From positions 496,001 to 560,000 of the forward strand of contig CAVVUB010000007.1 in assembly GCA_963751335.1 (NCBI GenBank): a stretch of DNA of 64,000 nt, in the 5' to 3' direction. Origin of the DNA: Bog-473 sp963751335 (GTDB lineage Bacteria; Actinomycetota; Acidimicrobiia; Acidimicrobiales; RAAP-2). Both the position numbers and the translations under genes were made by a program. The notes under the pieces are model-generated. The model did not search any database, was not told the DNA's origin, and saw only the letters and a list, made by a program, of their open reading frames with translations. This document shows positions 47,453 through 55,516 of the stretch, piece by piece (positions within the stretch are counted from its first letter, which is position 1; each line of letters begins with the position of its first letter).

Positions 47453-48415
47453 CTAGGCGTTGCCGATGTGATGAGCCGGTACCCTTCCGAGTTTGCCGGC
47501 ATCGAAGTCCTCGAAGGCCTGGATGATCTCGGCCCGGGTGTTCATGACGAAGGGCCCATGGGCCACCACGGGCTCACCGATCGGCTGGCCACCCAGGACG
47601 AGGACGTCAAGGCCGGCATGGCGTGACTCCTGCGTGGGATCTGCCCGCAGAACCAGGGCGTCTCCCGGACCGTGCACCGCGAGCTGGCCGGTGTGGAAGG
47701 GACGGCCATCCGGCCCGATCGTGCCGCTGCCGGACAGCGCGTAGACGAGGGCGTTGAACTCACGCGGCCAGGGCAGGACCAGCTCCGCGCCGGGCTGTAC
47801 GGTCGCGTGCACCAGCGAGACCGGCGTGTGCGTGCTGCCGGGACCTCGATGGCCGTCGAAGTCGCCCGCGATGACACGGACGAGGGCGCCCCCGTCGGGC
47901 GACGTCAGCAGCAGGACGCTGCCCGCGTCGACGTCCTGGTAGCGGGGGTAGATCATCTTGTCCACCGACGGAAGATTGACCCAGAGCTGAATGCCGTGGA
48001 ACAGGCCGCCGCTCGCGATCAGCTGGTCCGGCGGCCGTTCGATGTGCAGAATGCCCGAGCCGGCGGTCATCCATTGGGTGGAGCCGTTGGTGATGAGGCC
48101 GCCACCACCGATGGAGTCCTGGTGCTGAAAGGTGCCGTCGATCATGTAGGTGACGGTCTCGAAGCCCCGGTGAGGGTGCCAGGGTGTGCCCTTGGGCTCG
48201 CCCGGGGCGTACTCGACCTCGCCCATCTGGTCCATGTGGATGAACGGGTCCAGATCCGCCACGGAGACGCCCGCGAAGGCCCGCCGAACGGGAAAACCCT
48301 CGCCCTCGAACCCCGCTGGAGCGTCGGTGACGCTCTTCACCGGACGCGCGGTCGCATCGGTCGGCGCCCGGAGCCGGGACAGCACGAGGTTGTCGGGAAC
48401 GGTCACCGCAGGCAT
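47453..48415 (-). CDS. Pirin family protein
   Basis: 320 residues. Bicupin fold. Metal ligands His in WHPHRGFETVTYMI and the His and Glu in AGSGILHIERP are present. Some pirins have quercetinase activity and others act as redox-sensing partners; which applies here is unknown. The N-terminal extension of about 30 residues is normal for actinobacterial members. Likely transcribed with the SDR gene 13 bases downstream. Confidence 0.9.
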   Translation of the reverse strand: MPAVTVPDNLVLSRLRAPTDATARPVKSVTDAPAGFEGEGFPVRRAFAGVSVADLDPFIHMDQMGEVEYAPGEPKGTPWHPHRGFETVTYMIDGTFQHQDSIGGGGLITNGSTQWMTAGSGILHIERPPDQLIASGGLFHGIQLWVNLPSVDKMIYPRYQDVDAGSVLLLTSPDGGALVRVIAGDFDGHRGPGSTHTPVSLVHATVQPGAELVLPWPREFNALVYALSGSGTIGPDGRPFHTGQLAVHGPGDALVLRADPTQESRHAGLDVLVLGGQPIGEPVVAHGPFVMNTRAEIIQAFEDFDAGKLGRVPAHHIGNA

Positions 48416-48537
48416 GCCAGTCTCACTTCCTGTTACGAACTCCGAGCACCAACGGTGCCTCGCCCGGACGGCTCTCGCCGGTCACCAGACGACATCGGTG
48501 TAACACGTCGGGCCGTCCTTCTGTTCCGCCGCCGTCC

Positions 48538-49398
48538 TCAGGACGCGTCGAGACGGGCCTCCTGCTCGGCGCTCAAGGTCAGATCCGCTGCCGCGGCCGA
48601 CGCCTCGGCTGTGGCGGGGCGGCTGCTCCCGGGGATCGGGATGACCCGAGATCCCTTCGCCAGCATCCAGGCCAGGGTGACTTGCTGGGGGCTGGCGCTC
48701 AGCTCGGCGGCCACCTGGACGAAGCCGGCGTGGCTCTGCTCGATGGCGTCTGCCTGTCCGATGCCCCCGAGCGGGCTCCAGGGAATGAAGGCGATGCCGA
48801 GTTTCTCGCAATGCTCGAGCTCACCCTCCGAGGAGCGGAAGCGGGGTGAGAACTGGTTCTGGACGCTCGCCAGACGACCACCGAGGACGCGTTGCGCCTC
48901 GTCGATCTGCTCGACCGTGGCGTTGGACACCCCGGCCAGGAGGATCTTGCCCTCGTCGAGCAGCTCGGCCAACGCGCCCACGGACTCGGCCCAGGGCACC
49001 TTGGGATCGGGGCGGTGGTACTGGTAGAGCCCGATGGCGTCGACCCCGAGGCGCTTGAGCGAGGCTTCGCACGCCTCCTTCACGTAGGCCGGATCGCCGT
49101 GCACCGTCCAGCTCCCGTCCCCGGGCCGGCGGTGCCCACCCTTGGTCGCCACGAGAACGTCATCGGTCGCACCGCCATAGGCGGCGAGCGCCTCGGCGAC
49201 GAGTTCTTCCCCGTGGCCGTGCTCGTGCACGCCGAGCGAGTAGGCGTCCGCCGTGTCGATGATGGTGACGCCGGCGTCGAGCGAGGCGTGAATGGTGGCG
49301 ATCGCCTGGGCGCGTTCTGGGCGCCCTTCGATGGAGAGGGGCATCTCCCCCAGGCCGATCGCGCTCACCGTCCGGTTGCCGATTGGGCGTTGTTGCAT
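48538..49398 (-). CDS. Aldo/keto reductase
   Basis: 286 residues from ATG 49398, with AGGAGG 6 bases upstream. Tetrad Asp and Tyr in DTADAYSLG, Lys in VLVATKGGH and His in LYQYHRPDP. The C-terminal cofactor segment reads IPIPGSSRPATAE. It differs clearly from the aldo/keto reductase at 17637 and is not a recent copy. Substrate unknown. Confidence 0.9.
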   Translation of the reverse strand: MQQRPIGNRTVSAIGLGEMPLSIEGRPERAQAIATIHASLDAGVTIIDTADAYSLGVHEHGHGEELVAEALAAYGGATDDVLVATKGGHRRPGDGSWTVHGDPAYVKEACEASLKRLGVDAIGLYQYHRPDPKVPWAESVGALAELLDEGKILLAGVSNATVEQIDEAQRVLGGRLASVQNQFSPRFRSSEGELEHCEKLGIAFIPWSPLGGIGQADAIEQSHAGFVQVAAELSASPQQVTLAWMLAKGSRVIPIPGSSRPATAEASAAAADLTLSAEQEARLDAS

Positions 49399-49496
49399 GT
49401 CGGACCTCCTCATTGGGGTGTCGGAGGCGACTCCGTGGCCAGCATCTCCGGGAGAACCAGACGATACCGGGGGGAGCGTGCGGCCTGCACGGGGGG

Positions 49497-49784
49497 TCAC
49501 GTCACCACGTGAAAGGCGATCCGGTAGACGGGCGTGTCGTCATGGATCGGACCGGCGTGGGCGGCCCGTCGGCGCAGCACCTCACGGTCGGGTTCGCCGG
49601 CCCGACGGACGTCGGCCGCGCTGATGGACGCAAAGGGAACCAGATCCATGCTGTCGACCTGGATCTCGACCCGCCCCACCCGGTAGCGCCCACCCACCTT
49701 GACCTGGCGCCGGCGCCACAGACGGAAGGTGCCGGTGATGTCGCCCGAGGCGATGTCGTCGTGCAGTTCCTTGCTGAAGTGCAC
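49497..49784 (-). CDS. ASCH/PUA-like small protein
   Basis: 95 residues from GTG 49784. HFSKELHDDIASGDITGTFR, then VKVGGRYRVGRVEIQVDSMD and PVYRIAFHVV resemble ASCH-like domains, which may bind RNA. The identification is by pattern only. It lies 98 bases upstream of the aldo/keto reductase on the same strand. Confidence 0.6.
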   Translation of the reverse strand: MHFSKELHDDIASGDITGTFRLWRRRQVKVGGRYRVGRVEIQVDSMDLVPFASISAADVRRAGEPDREVLRRRAAHAGPIHDDTPVYRIAFHVVT

Positions 49785-50313
49785 CGCTGGCCAGGCTATG
49801 TCCGGGTGAAGGCGGTCGGCCGTGCCGCCAGAACTGCATCCACCCGGGCGGCGTCGTGACGCCGAGCTCCTGCGAAATCTGCGGCCCTACCGGCGAGTCG
49901 GGATCCGACGTCGAATGGGCCGCAGCCAAGGGCATGGAGAGCGCCTGGTCGAACGGGAGCGGAGACCACGCGTCTCGCCGGCACACGTACGGCGAGGGAG
50001 GGACCCGACCGGAACCCCGAACCTCTCGAGCTGCCCGAACCAACCTGCTTATCAGCCTGGAAAAGCCACTTTTCATGGCCAACAGTGCGGATTTCTCTCA
50101 GCGGACAAACGTCACGAGTCGGGAAGCTGTGCCCTCCTGTCCAGTCTCCTGGACAGGAGGGATTTCGGAGTGACGAAACGGTAAACGGGCTCCAATCCCC
50201 CTTGCCGATTGGCCCGTCCGGGGTGAAAATGTGGGGCGGACAACGTGATGGCGCGTTCTGGCGGCGGGCGGTCTTGTCGCTACGGATGTTCCTGGTCGAA
50301 GAGGAGGCGTCGA
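49785..50313. other. Intergenic region with weak plus-strand frame
   Basis: No gene is firmly supported. A plus-strand frame around 49800-50060 encodes NCIHPGG, then SSCEICGPTGESGSDVEW, with paired cysteines that hint at a small zinc protein. It runs on through a strong hairpin without a convincing end. I could not decide between a small gene and chance. Confidence 0.25.
50132..50161 (+). terminator. Very strong perfect hairpin
   Basis: CCCTCCTGTCCAG (50132-50144) pairs perfectly with CTGGACAGGAGGG (50149-50161) around the loop TCTC. ATTT follows on the plus strand. This 13-base stem is the most stable hairpin seen in the window, about 150 bases before the cNMP-binding gene. It may be a terminator or a structured leader element. 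Confidence 0.6.
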
Positions 50314-50796
50314 GTGGTTCCGACCTTTGGATCGAAGATCTCGGTTGATCATCTGACTTCGGTGGACGCTTTCAGGGGTTGCACGAAGGCACAGCTCCGA
50401 GAGGTGACGCGCCTGACGGAGCACATCAAAGTCGGTGAGGGCGAGATCCTGCTGAGAGAGGGAGAGGACAGCAAGGAGCTCTTCCTCATCCTCTCTGGCA
50501 CCGGAGAGGTTGTTCAGCACGGTCAAACGATCAACACACTGGGCCCCGGTGACTTTTTCGGCGAGTTGTCGGCTCTTTCCTGGGGGCCTCGCAATGCGAC
50601 GATCACTGCGGTCACCGAACTGGATCTGCTTGTCATCGGGCCGCGAGTACTGCCCACTGTCGCCGGAATCCACGGGTTCCGAGATGCCCTGTTGAAAGGC
50701 ATGGCGAACCGGCTGCGTACCTCCGACGCCGAGCTCGCGGTCGCTCGCGACGATGGTGTCGAAACCACAGATCAGGAAGCCCCTGACCCGGACTAG
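50314..50796 (+). CDS. Cyclic-nucleotide-binding domain protein
   Basis: 160 residues from GTG 50314, with GAGGAGG 8 bases upstream. A single cNMP-binding beta-barrel (HIKVGEGEILLREGEDSKEL, then GDFFGELSAL, with the phosphate-binding cassette reading FFGELSALSWGPRNATITA). In CAP the cassette is FGE(L)xL-x-RAA; here the Arg is present in PRNATI. There is no DNA-binding domain, so it is probably a stand-alone sensor or regulator. The cyclase at 55517 is a possible partner on general grounds. Confidence 0.82.
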   Translation: MVPTFGSKISVDHLTSVDAFRGCTKAQLREVTRLTEHIKVGEGEILLREGEDSKELFLILSGTGEVVQHGQTINTLGPGDFFGELSALSWGPRNATITAVTELDLLVIGPRVLPTVAGIHGFRDALLKGMANRLRTSDAELAVARDDGVETTDQEAPDPD

Positions 50797-51229
50797 CCGG
50801 CTGAAGGTCTCCTCGACCAGCAACACTGAAATCCATTCGCGCACCCCTGAAGGCATCATGCGCGTGTTCGGGGAGCTCCTCATCCCCACCGGAAGAAATG
50901 GTTGGTACCAACCAGGAGGACAGCTCCTTGAGACTGCAACGCAATGATTCGGATCCGGCGCGCCACAGTGATACCCAGACACGAAGAACATGGTGGTGCC
51001 GCACAGAGGGCCGATCGCCGTGGACGCTCGAGCAGTCCCGGCACGACGGCAGCGGCGCGACATCCCTTCTTGGCGACCTCAGGTAACGCCACCTGGAGCC
51101 GCCCTGCCCGATTCCGCCGATTCGACCGGTTCTCCTTTCGCAACAAAGCGTGGCCAACGGTCCCGGGTTTTCCGTCGGTGCGGCCCCGAGGGCCGGGTGA
51201 GTCGTGTGACCGCCAGTGCGTTGGTCCGT
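50797..51229. other. Intergenic region with a 16-base palindrome
   Basis: No gene is supported. TGGTTGGTACCAACCA at 50899-50914 is a perfect palindrome without spacer, a form usual for dimeric repressor operators. It lies about 100 bases after the cNMP-binding gene. No promoter could be placed reliably. Confidence 0.4.
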
Positions 51230-52129
51230 TCAGACCTGGAGGAACGTCTCGCCAAAGGCTTCGAGCCACTCGACAGGACCCGGAGCGGTGCTCCAGGGGG
51301 CGCCGACAATCGTCCAGTCGACGCCCATCTCGTCCATCTCACCGAGGCGATGCCGGATCTGCTCGGCGTCGCGCTCGAAGTCGGACAGGCTGTGGCCACC
51401 GAAGCCGAGGATCAACTCCATGTCGTCGAAGCGGTCCCCGGCGTACTCTTTGAGTCTCGAGAGACGTTCGTTCAGCTCCTCGGGTGAGGTGACGGGGGGA
51501 GTCCGGGCTGTCTTGGCGACCGAGGCGGGCGCGGTCATGGGCATCCAACCGGCGGCGAAGCGCGCCGCGCGCTTCAGCGCTGCGTCGGAATTGCCGCCCA
51601 TCCAGATCGGAACGCCGCCGTTGCGAGGAACCGGTCGAGCCTGGATGTTGCGCGCCGAGAAGTGGAGGCCTTCGAAATGGAACGGTTCGCCGCTCCAGTG
51701 GAGTTGCATCACCTCGAGCGCCTCGTTGAAGAGCGCATTGCGCTCGGAGAAGTCAACGCCGAGGGCGAAATACTCGGACTTGAGGTAACCCGCGCCGGCA
51801 CCCATGTAGAAGCGTCCCTCCGACATCCGGTTCAGGGTCGCCGCGCTCTTGGCCAGGAGGAGGGGATTGCGGTAGGGGACGACGCTGAGGTTCGTCACCA
51901 GCGCCAGCGTCGTGGTCACTCCGGCAGCCGCGGCGAGTGCCACGAAGGGATCGAGGCTCTGGTGGCCACCCGTCTCGAGCCACGATGCGCTGGGCGCCGG
52001 GTGCTCGGTCAGGGCGATGCCATCCCATCCCGCCGCCTCAGCGGCCGCCGCGACCTCGGGAATTGCGCCCGCGTCGAGCAGGTCGATCCCGCTCCCTGTC
52101 GCCTCCGGATACTGCAGGATGAATCGCAT
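51230..52129 (-). CDS. LLM-class (F420-dependent-like) oxidoreductase
   Basis: 299 residues from ATG 52129. Luciferase-like TIM barrel: RFILQYPEATGSGIDLLDAG, ALTEHPAPSASW, TNLSVVPYRNPLLLAKSAAT, GRFYMGAGAGYLKSEYFALG and VPIWMGGNSDAALKRAARFA. Actinobacterial members of this subgroup use coenzyme F420. An F420 rather than FMN cofactor is inferred from the family. Substrate unknown. Divergent from the SnoaL-like gene. Confidence 0.9.
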   Translation of the reverse strand: MRFILQYPEATGSGIDLLDAGAIPEVAAAAEAAGWDGIALTEHPAPSASWLETGGHQSLDPFVALAAAAGVTTTLALVTNLSVVPYRNPLLLAKSAATLNRMSEGRFYMGAGAGYLKSEYFALGVDFSERNALFNEALEVMQLHWSGEPFHFEGLHFSARNIQARPVPRNGGVPIWMGGNSDAALKRAARFAAGWMPMTAPASVAKTARTPPVTSPEELNERLSRLKEYAGDRFDDMELILGFGGHSLSDFERDAEQIRHRLGEMDEMGVDWTIVGAPWSTAPGPVEWLEAFGETFLQV

Positions 52130-52264
52130 CGGGTCCCCCTGTCTGACGTCTGACCTCCTCCCTGGGGGAGGTGGTGTGCACCTTACCGACGACCGACTCG
52201 AGGAAGCAGATCGAGCCGGCATCTAGCGTGGGCTGGCCGACGACCAACGAGAGGTGAGTGGCCC

Positions 52265-52684
52265 ATGGACGCGCAAGCCGTGCAGGACAAGCTGGAGATC
52301 CACGAGCTGATGGCCCGATACGCCAGAGGTGTGGACACGAAGGACTGGGAGCTCTGGAAGAGCGTGTTCACGCCCGACGCCCTGGTGGACTACAGCTCGG
52401 CCGGTGCTCCCGTCGGCCCACCCCATGAGATCGCGTCGTGGCTCGAGCAGGGGTTGCAGGTCGTTCCGATGACCCAGCACTTCATCAGCAACATCGAAGT
52501 GGATGTGCAGGGCGACAAGGCCAAGGTGCGGGCGCTGTTCTACAACCCGATGCAGCTACCGGGTATGGCGGACATGAGCTTCTGTGGCGGCTCCTACCAC
52601 CATGAAATGGTCCGGACGGCCGAGGGCTGGAAGAGCGAGCGGCTCGTCGAGAAGAACGTCTGGTTCGTCAACGGTCCGGGATGA
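52265..52684 (+). CDS. SnoaL-like (NTF2-fold) protein
   Basis: 139 residues. NTF2-like cone fold: KLEIHELMARYARGVDTKDW, VDYSSAGAPVGPPHEIASWL, then TQHFISNIEVDVQGDKAKVR. This family includes isomerases, cyclases, dehydratases and binding proteins (SnoaL_4-like). The start at ATG 52265 follows AGAGGTGAG. The amidohydrolase-like fragment gene begins 90 bases downstream on the same strand. Confidence 0.86.
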   Translation: MDAQAVQDKLEIHELMARYARGVDTKDWELWKSVFTPDALVDYSSAGAPVGPPHEIASWLEQGLQVVPMTQHFISNIEVDVQGDKAKVRALFYNPMQLPGMADMSFCGGSYHHEMVRTAEGWKSERLVEKNVWFVNGPG

Positions 52685-52773
52685 GTCCGCACGGCCGACG
52701 GAGAGCAGGGACCGGCCGCCGTTAGGCTGACGACGAGGGGCCGAGACCGCCGCGAACCGAGGACCGTGGACCG

Positions 52774-53166
52774 ATGGGAGAGAGAAAGGTGCTCGAGCTG
52801 GCTGAAAGTCGGAGCGCGGTGGATGCCGACTCGCACATGACGGAGCGACACGATCTGTTCTCCGAGCTCGAGGAGAATGCCCCGGAACGGTTCGACACGT
52901 TGCGAAAACTCCCGTCTGAGTTTTTTCGCGACAACTGGTACGCCACGTTCTGGTTCGAGACGGGTCGTGGAGACCTCCGGCACCTCGTTGATGCCGTGGG
53001 TGAGGACAACGTGATGTTCGAGGCGGAATTCCCTCATCCGACCTGTTTGTACCCGAACCCGGTCGAGATCGTCAGCGAGAAGGTGGCCTCACTTCGGCCC
53101 GAGAGCCAGCGAAAAATCATGGGTGAGAACGCCGCCAAGCTCTCCCGCCTGTCGCCGGCCACCTGA
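52774..53166 (+). CDS. Internally deleted Amidohydro_2 protein
   Basis: 130 residues, intact reading frame. Residues ~14-30 match the N-terminal end of an Amidohydro_2 enzyme (VDADSHMTERHDLF). From about residue 31 the sequence jumps to the C-terminal ~100 residues (LPSEFFRDNWYATFWFE, EAEFPHPTCLYP, RKIMGENAAKLSRL). The full-length relative at 27789 shows that about 250 residues of the barrel are missing. The metal Asp position reads EAEFPHP rather than ETDFPHP, so catalysis is unlikely. It is either a remnant after an in-frame deletion or a repurposed small protein. Confidence 0.75.
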   Translation: MGERKVLELAESRSAVDADSHMTERHDLFSELEENAPERFDTLRKLPSEFFRDNWYATFWFETGRGDLRHLVDAVGEDNVMFEAEFPHPTCLYPNPVEIVSEKVASLRPESQRKIMGENAAKLSRLSPAT

Positions 53167-53194
53167 TCGGGGAGTAATGTCACTGCCTGCTCCG

Positions 53195-53208
53195 TCCGGT
53201 CTGCCGGA
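53195..53208. terminator. Small hairpin
   Basis: TCCGG (53195-53199) and CCGGA (53204-53208) with a TCTG loop, 29 bases after the stop of the deleted amidohydrolase gene. Confidence 0.3.
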
Positions 53209-53274
53209 GAGCATCAGATCACGGTGCGGAGGATCGAGGTTGCAGGTTTCTTCCACTTCGCGGAGGCCGAAAGC

Positions 53275-54363
53275 ATGATCGAAGCGCGCTCGATACCACA
53301 ACGCGTGAATCAAACGACGGCGGAGTTCTTCAATCCTCGGACCGGCCTCGCGGTGCGCGGCCGTCTGTGTGCGGTGGCGGCCTGCATGTTCCTTGCTGCC
53401 ACGGCGGGGTCCCTGTTCGTGGCCCGCCCGGCCGAGGCGAAGACCAGCACCAATGACGTCGCAGTGCCCATCGTCACGAAGCAGGCCAGTGACGGGAGCT
53501 GGCTGGTGACGGTGGACGTCAGTGTGGCGGGCGGTCCGACCGTACCGGTGCAGCTCGATACGGGCTCGACAGGCCTCGTGATCGATGCGAACGCGGTTGG
53601 GAAGCAGGCGCACCCGACGGGCCAACCCTTCACCTCTAGCTACCTCAGCGGCGCGGTGAACGGAAGGATCGACACGGGCGCCGTCTCCGTCGGTGGTGTG
53701 AAGAGCTCGCCGAGTACGGCGTTCTCGGTCGTGCCGGCGAACTCATCGATGGGCAAGACGTGGTCCAGTGGGCCGGTTCGGGGCATCTTGGGCATCGCGA
53801 TGACCGACGACGAGTCGCCCACGCCGGTCTACTCGCCGCTGCTGCAGTTGCCGAACCCCTACTGGCTGGGCGTTACCGTGAACGTGGCCAAGGGCCTGAA
53901 TGCGAAGGGATCACTGGTTATCGGTCCGGTCCGGGATCGCAAGCGCGCCGTGGCCTTGCCCATGTACCCGGCGACACCCTCGACCTACCCCGATGGCCGT
54001 CCGGCGTTTCAAAAGGACACCACGATGTGCTGGCAGATCGGCCGCATGGCGAACAGCTGCGGCTTGACCGACATGGATCTCGGTGATCCGAGTCCGGCGG
54101 TGAACACGAACTTCCAGGGTCTCCAAAACGGTGAGACCTTTGATCCGGGTCAGGCGGTCACCATCACGTCACCGTCCGGGACGCCAGTGTGGAGCTTCGC
54201 CACGGGGTCCAACGTCACGGTCCCCAACGTCCTCCGAGTGGAGCCGTTGTCAGCGGACTACACCCAGTTCAACACGAGCATCGGGTTCTTCTTCTCCCAC
54301 TCGCTCGCCTATAACGTGGCGGGGAAGCAGTACCTCATTTCGACCAGCCCGTTGAACCACTAG
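53275..54363 (+). CDS. Secreted aspartic-protease-like protein
   Basis: 362 residues from ATG 53275, with GGAGG 9 bases upstream. An N-terminal basic stretch leads to a hydrophobic signal helix (LCAVAACMFLAATAGSLFVA, cleavage near AEA). The mature part begins with a beta-strand pattern like pepsin folds: VSVAGGPTVPVQLDTGSTGL carries the catalytic-type DTGS. GILGIAMTDD also recalls the family. I see no second D(T/S)G motif, so it may be a monomeric single-lobe or inactive form. Cysteines at MCWQIG and SCGLTD may bridge. Confidence 0.68.
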   Translation: MIEARSIPQRVNQTTAEFFNPRTGLAVRGRLCAVAACMFLAATAGSLFVARPAEAKTSTNDVAVPIVTKQASDGSWLVTVDVSVAGGPTVPVQLDTGSTGLVIDANAVGKQAHPTGQPFTSSYLSGAVNGRIDTGAVSVGGVKSSPSTAFSVVPANSSMGKTWSSGPVRGILGIAMTDDESPTPVYSPLLQLPNPYWLGVTVNVAKGLNAKGSLVIGPVRDRKRAVALPMYPATPSTYPDGRPAFQKDTTMCWQIGRMANSCGLTDMDLGDPSPAVNTNFQGLQNGETFDPGQAVTITSPSGTPVWSFATGSNVTVPNVLRVEPLSADYTQFNTSIGFFFSHSLAYNVAGKQYLISTSPLNH

Positions 54364-54426
54364 TTCACCCGACGAGTGTCACCGGTGAACTCCTCGCCGG
54401 GAGACAACCGAGGACGCGTTGTTGCC

Positions 54427-55403
54427 ATGGGGTACCTTGAGCCGATGGCCGCAGCCCGGTCCACCGCGCCATCGCTTCTCAATGGTGAGAACACGCTGTT
54501 GCCGTCGGTGTCCTTGGGGATCATTGTCGGCGGCGTCCTCCCTTGCTGTGGGTTCGAGGAGTGGGGAGTTGGAGGTGGAGGTCGCCCTGGCCAGCATGGC
54601 TGCGTTCCTCTTCGGTGTCCTCTTGGCCTTCACCATCGCACGCTCCCGTGAGCGGTTGCTGCTCCTCCAGGACACGATCAACAAGAACGATGTCGCCCTC
54701 TTGTCCGTCCACCAGATGATCAGTGTCTTCGCCGAGGAGGACCAGCCTCGCATTCGGGACCTCATCGACGAACAGCTGACTTCTGAAATCGACTACCGGC
54801 TCGTCGACCACCACTACTCGACCCCGGCGTTCCTCGCGCTGGCCGCTGCCATCTATGCCCTCGAGCCGCAAAGCCAACAGCAGGTCGGGGCATACCGCGA
54901 GCTTCTGCGCCTCTGCATCGAAGTCGGATCCAACCGGGCGATCATCGAATCCATGACCGGGCAGTCACTCTCGGCTCTCGAATGGTCGGGCTTGATCCTG
55001 CTGTTGCTGCTCCTGGTCGGACTGATTGCCGTCATTCCGGGCGGCACGGTGCTCGGCGCCGCGGCAGCCGGGGTCATGGCCGGAACCTTGACCACGCTCA
55101 TGATCCTGCTGCGCAAGCTCGACCTCTCGCGATGGCACGAGCGGGCCTCGATCTGGGAACCACCACCCGCCTGTTCCGCTCCATGGGGTTGGATCCTTAC
55201 GTCCCGCGAGCGGTCATGACTCCGGCCGATACCGACCGACGGGCCGGATTCGGGTCGTCGACTATCTGGATCCCTATCCGGACCGGTCGTCCAAGGCCGT
55301 CACCATCGTGTGTCGGGATGAGCGGGGGGAACTGTTGACGGATACCGCCGTACCTCAGCAGACGCCGCTGGGAGGTCTGCAGGGCGAAAACCGGAACGCC
55401 TGA
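54427..55403 (+). CDS. Integral membrane protein, three apparent frameshifts
   Basis: Not recognised. The reading is ATG 54427 (PSLLNGENTLLPSVSLGIIV), then, after an extra C near 54540, SGELEVEVALASMAAFLFGV and a soluble helical domain (KNDVALLSVHQMISVFAEED to EVGSNRAIIESMTGQ). A membrane pair follows (LILLLLLLVGLIAVIPGG and GAAAAGVMAGTLTTLMILL). After a missing base near 55160 comes TTRLFRSMGLDPYVPRAV, and after another near 55243 comes RVVDYLDPYPDRSSKAVTIV up to TGA 55401-55403. Three clean single-base breaks mean either a recent pseudogene or sequence errors. Confidence 0.6.
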
Positions 55404-55516
55404 TCGGTCAGGGGCGGGCGGCGTCGGCACGGACCCCCGAGAGCCAGCGAGAACCTGGGCTGTCATAGAGTTGCCCCTGCATCCATCCGGGGTGCTCGAA
55501 GGAATGAGTTCATGGG

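Noticed and set aside
49856..50173. Small cysteine-containing frame as a firm gene
   Set aside because: It reads straight through a strong hairpin and ends without homology; kept only as a possibility in the intergenic note.
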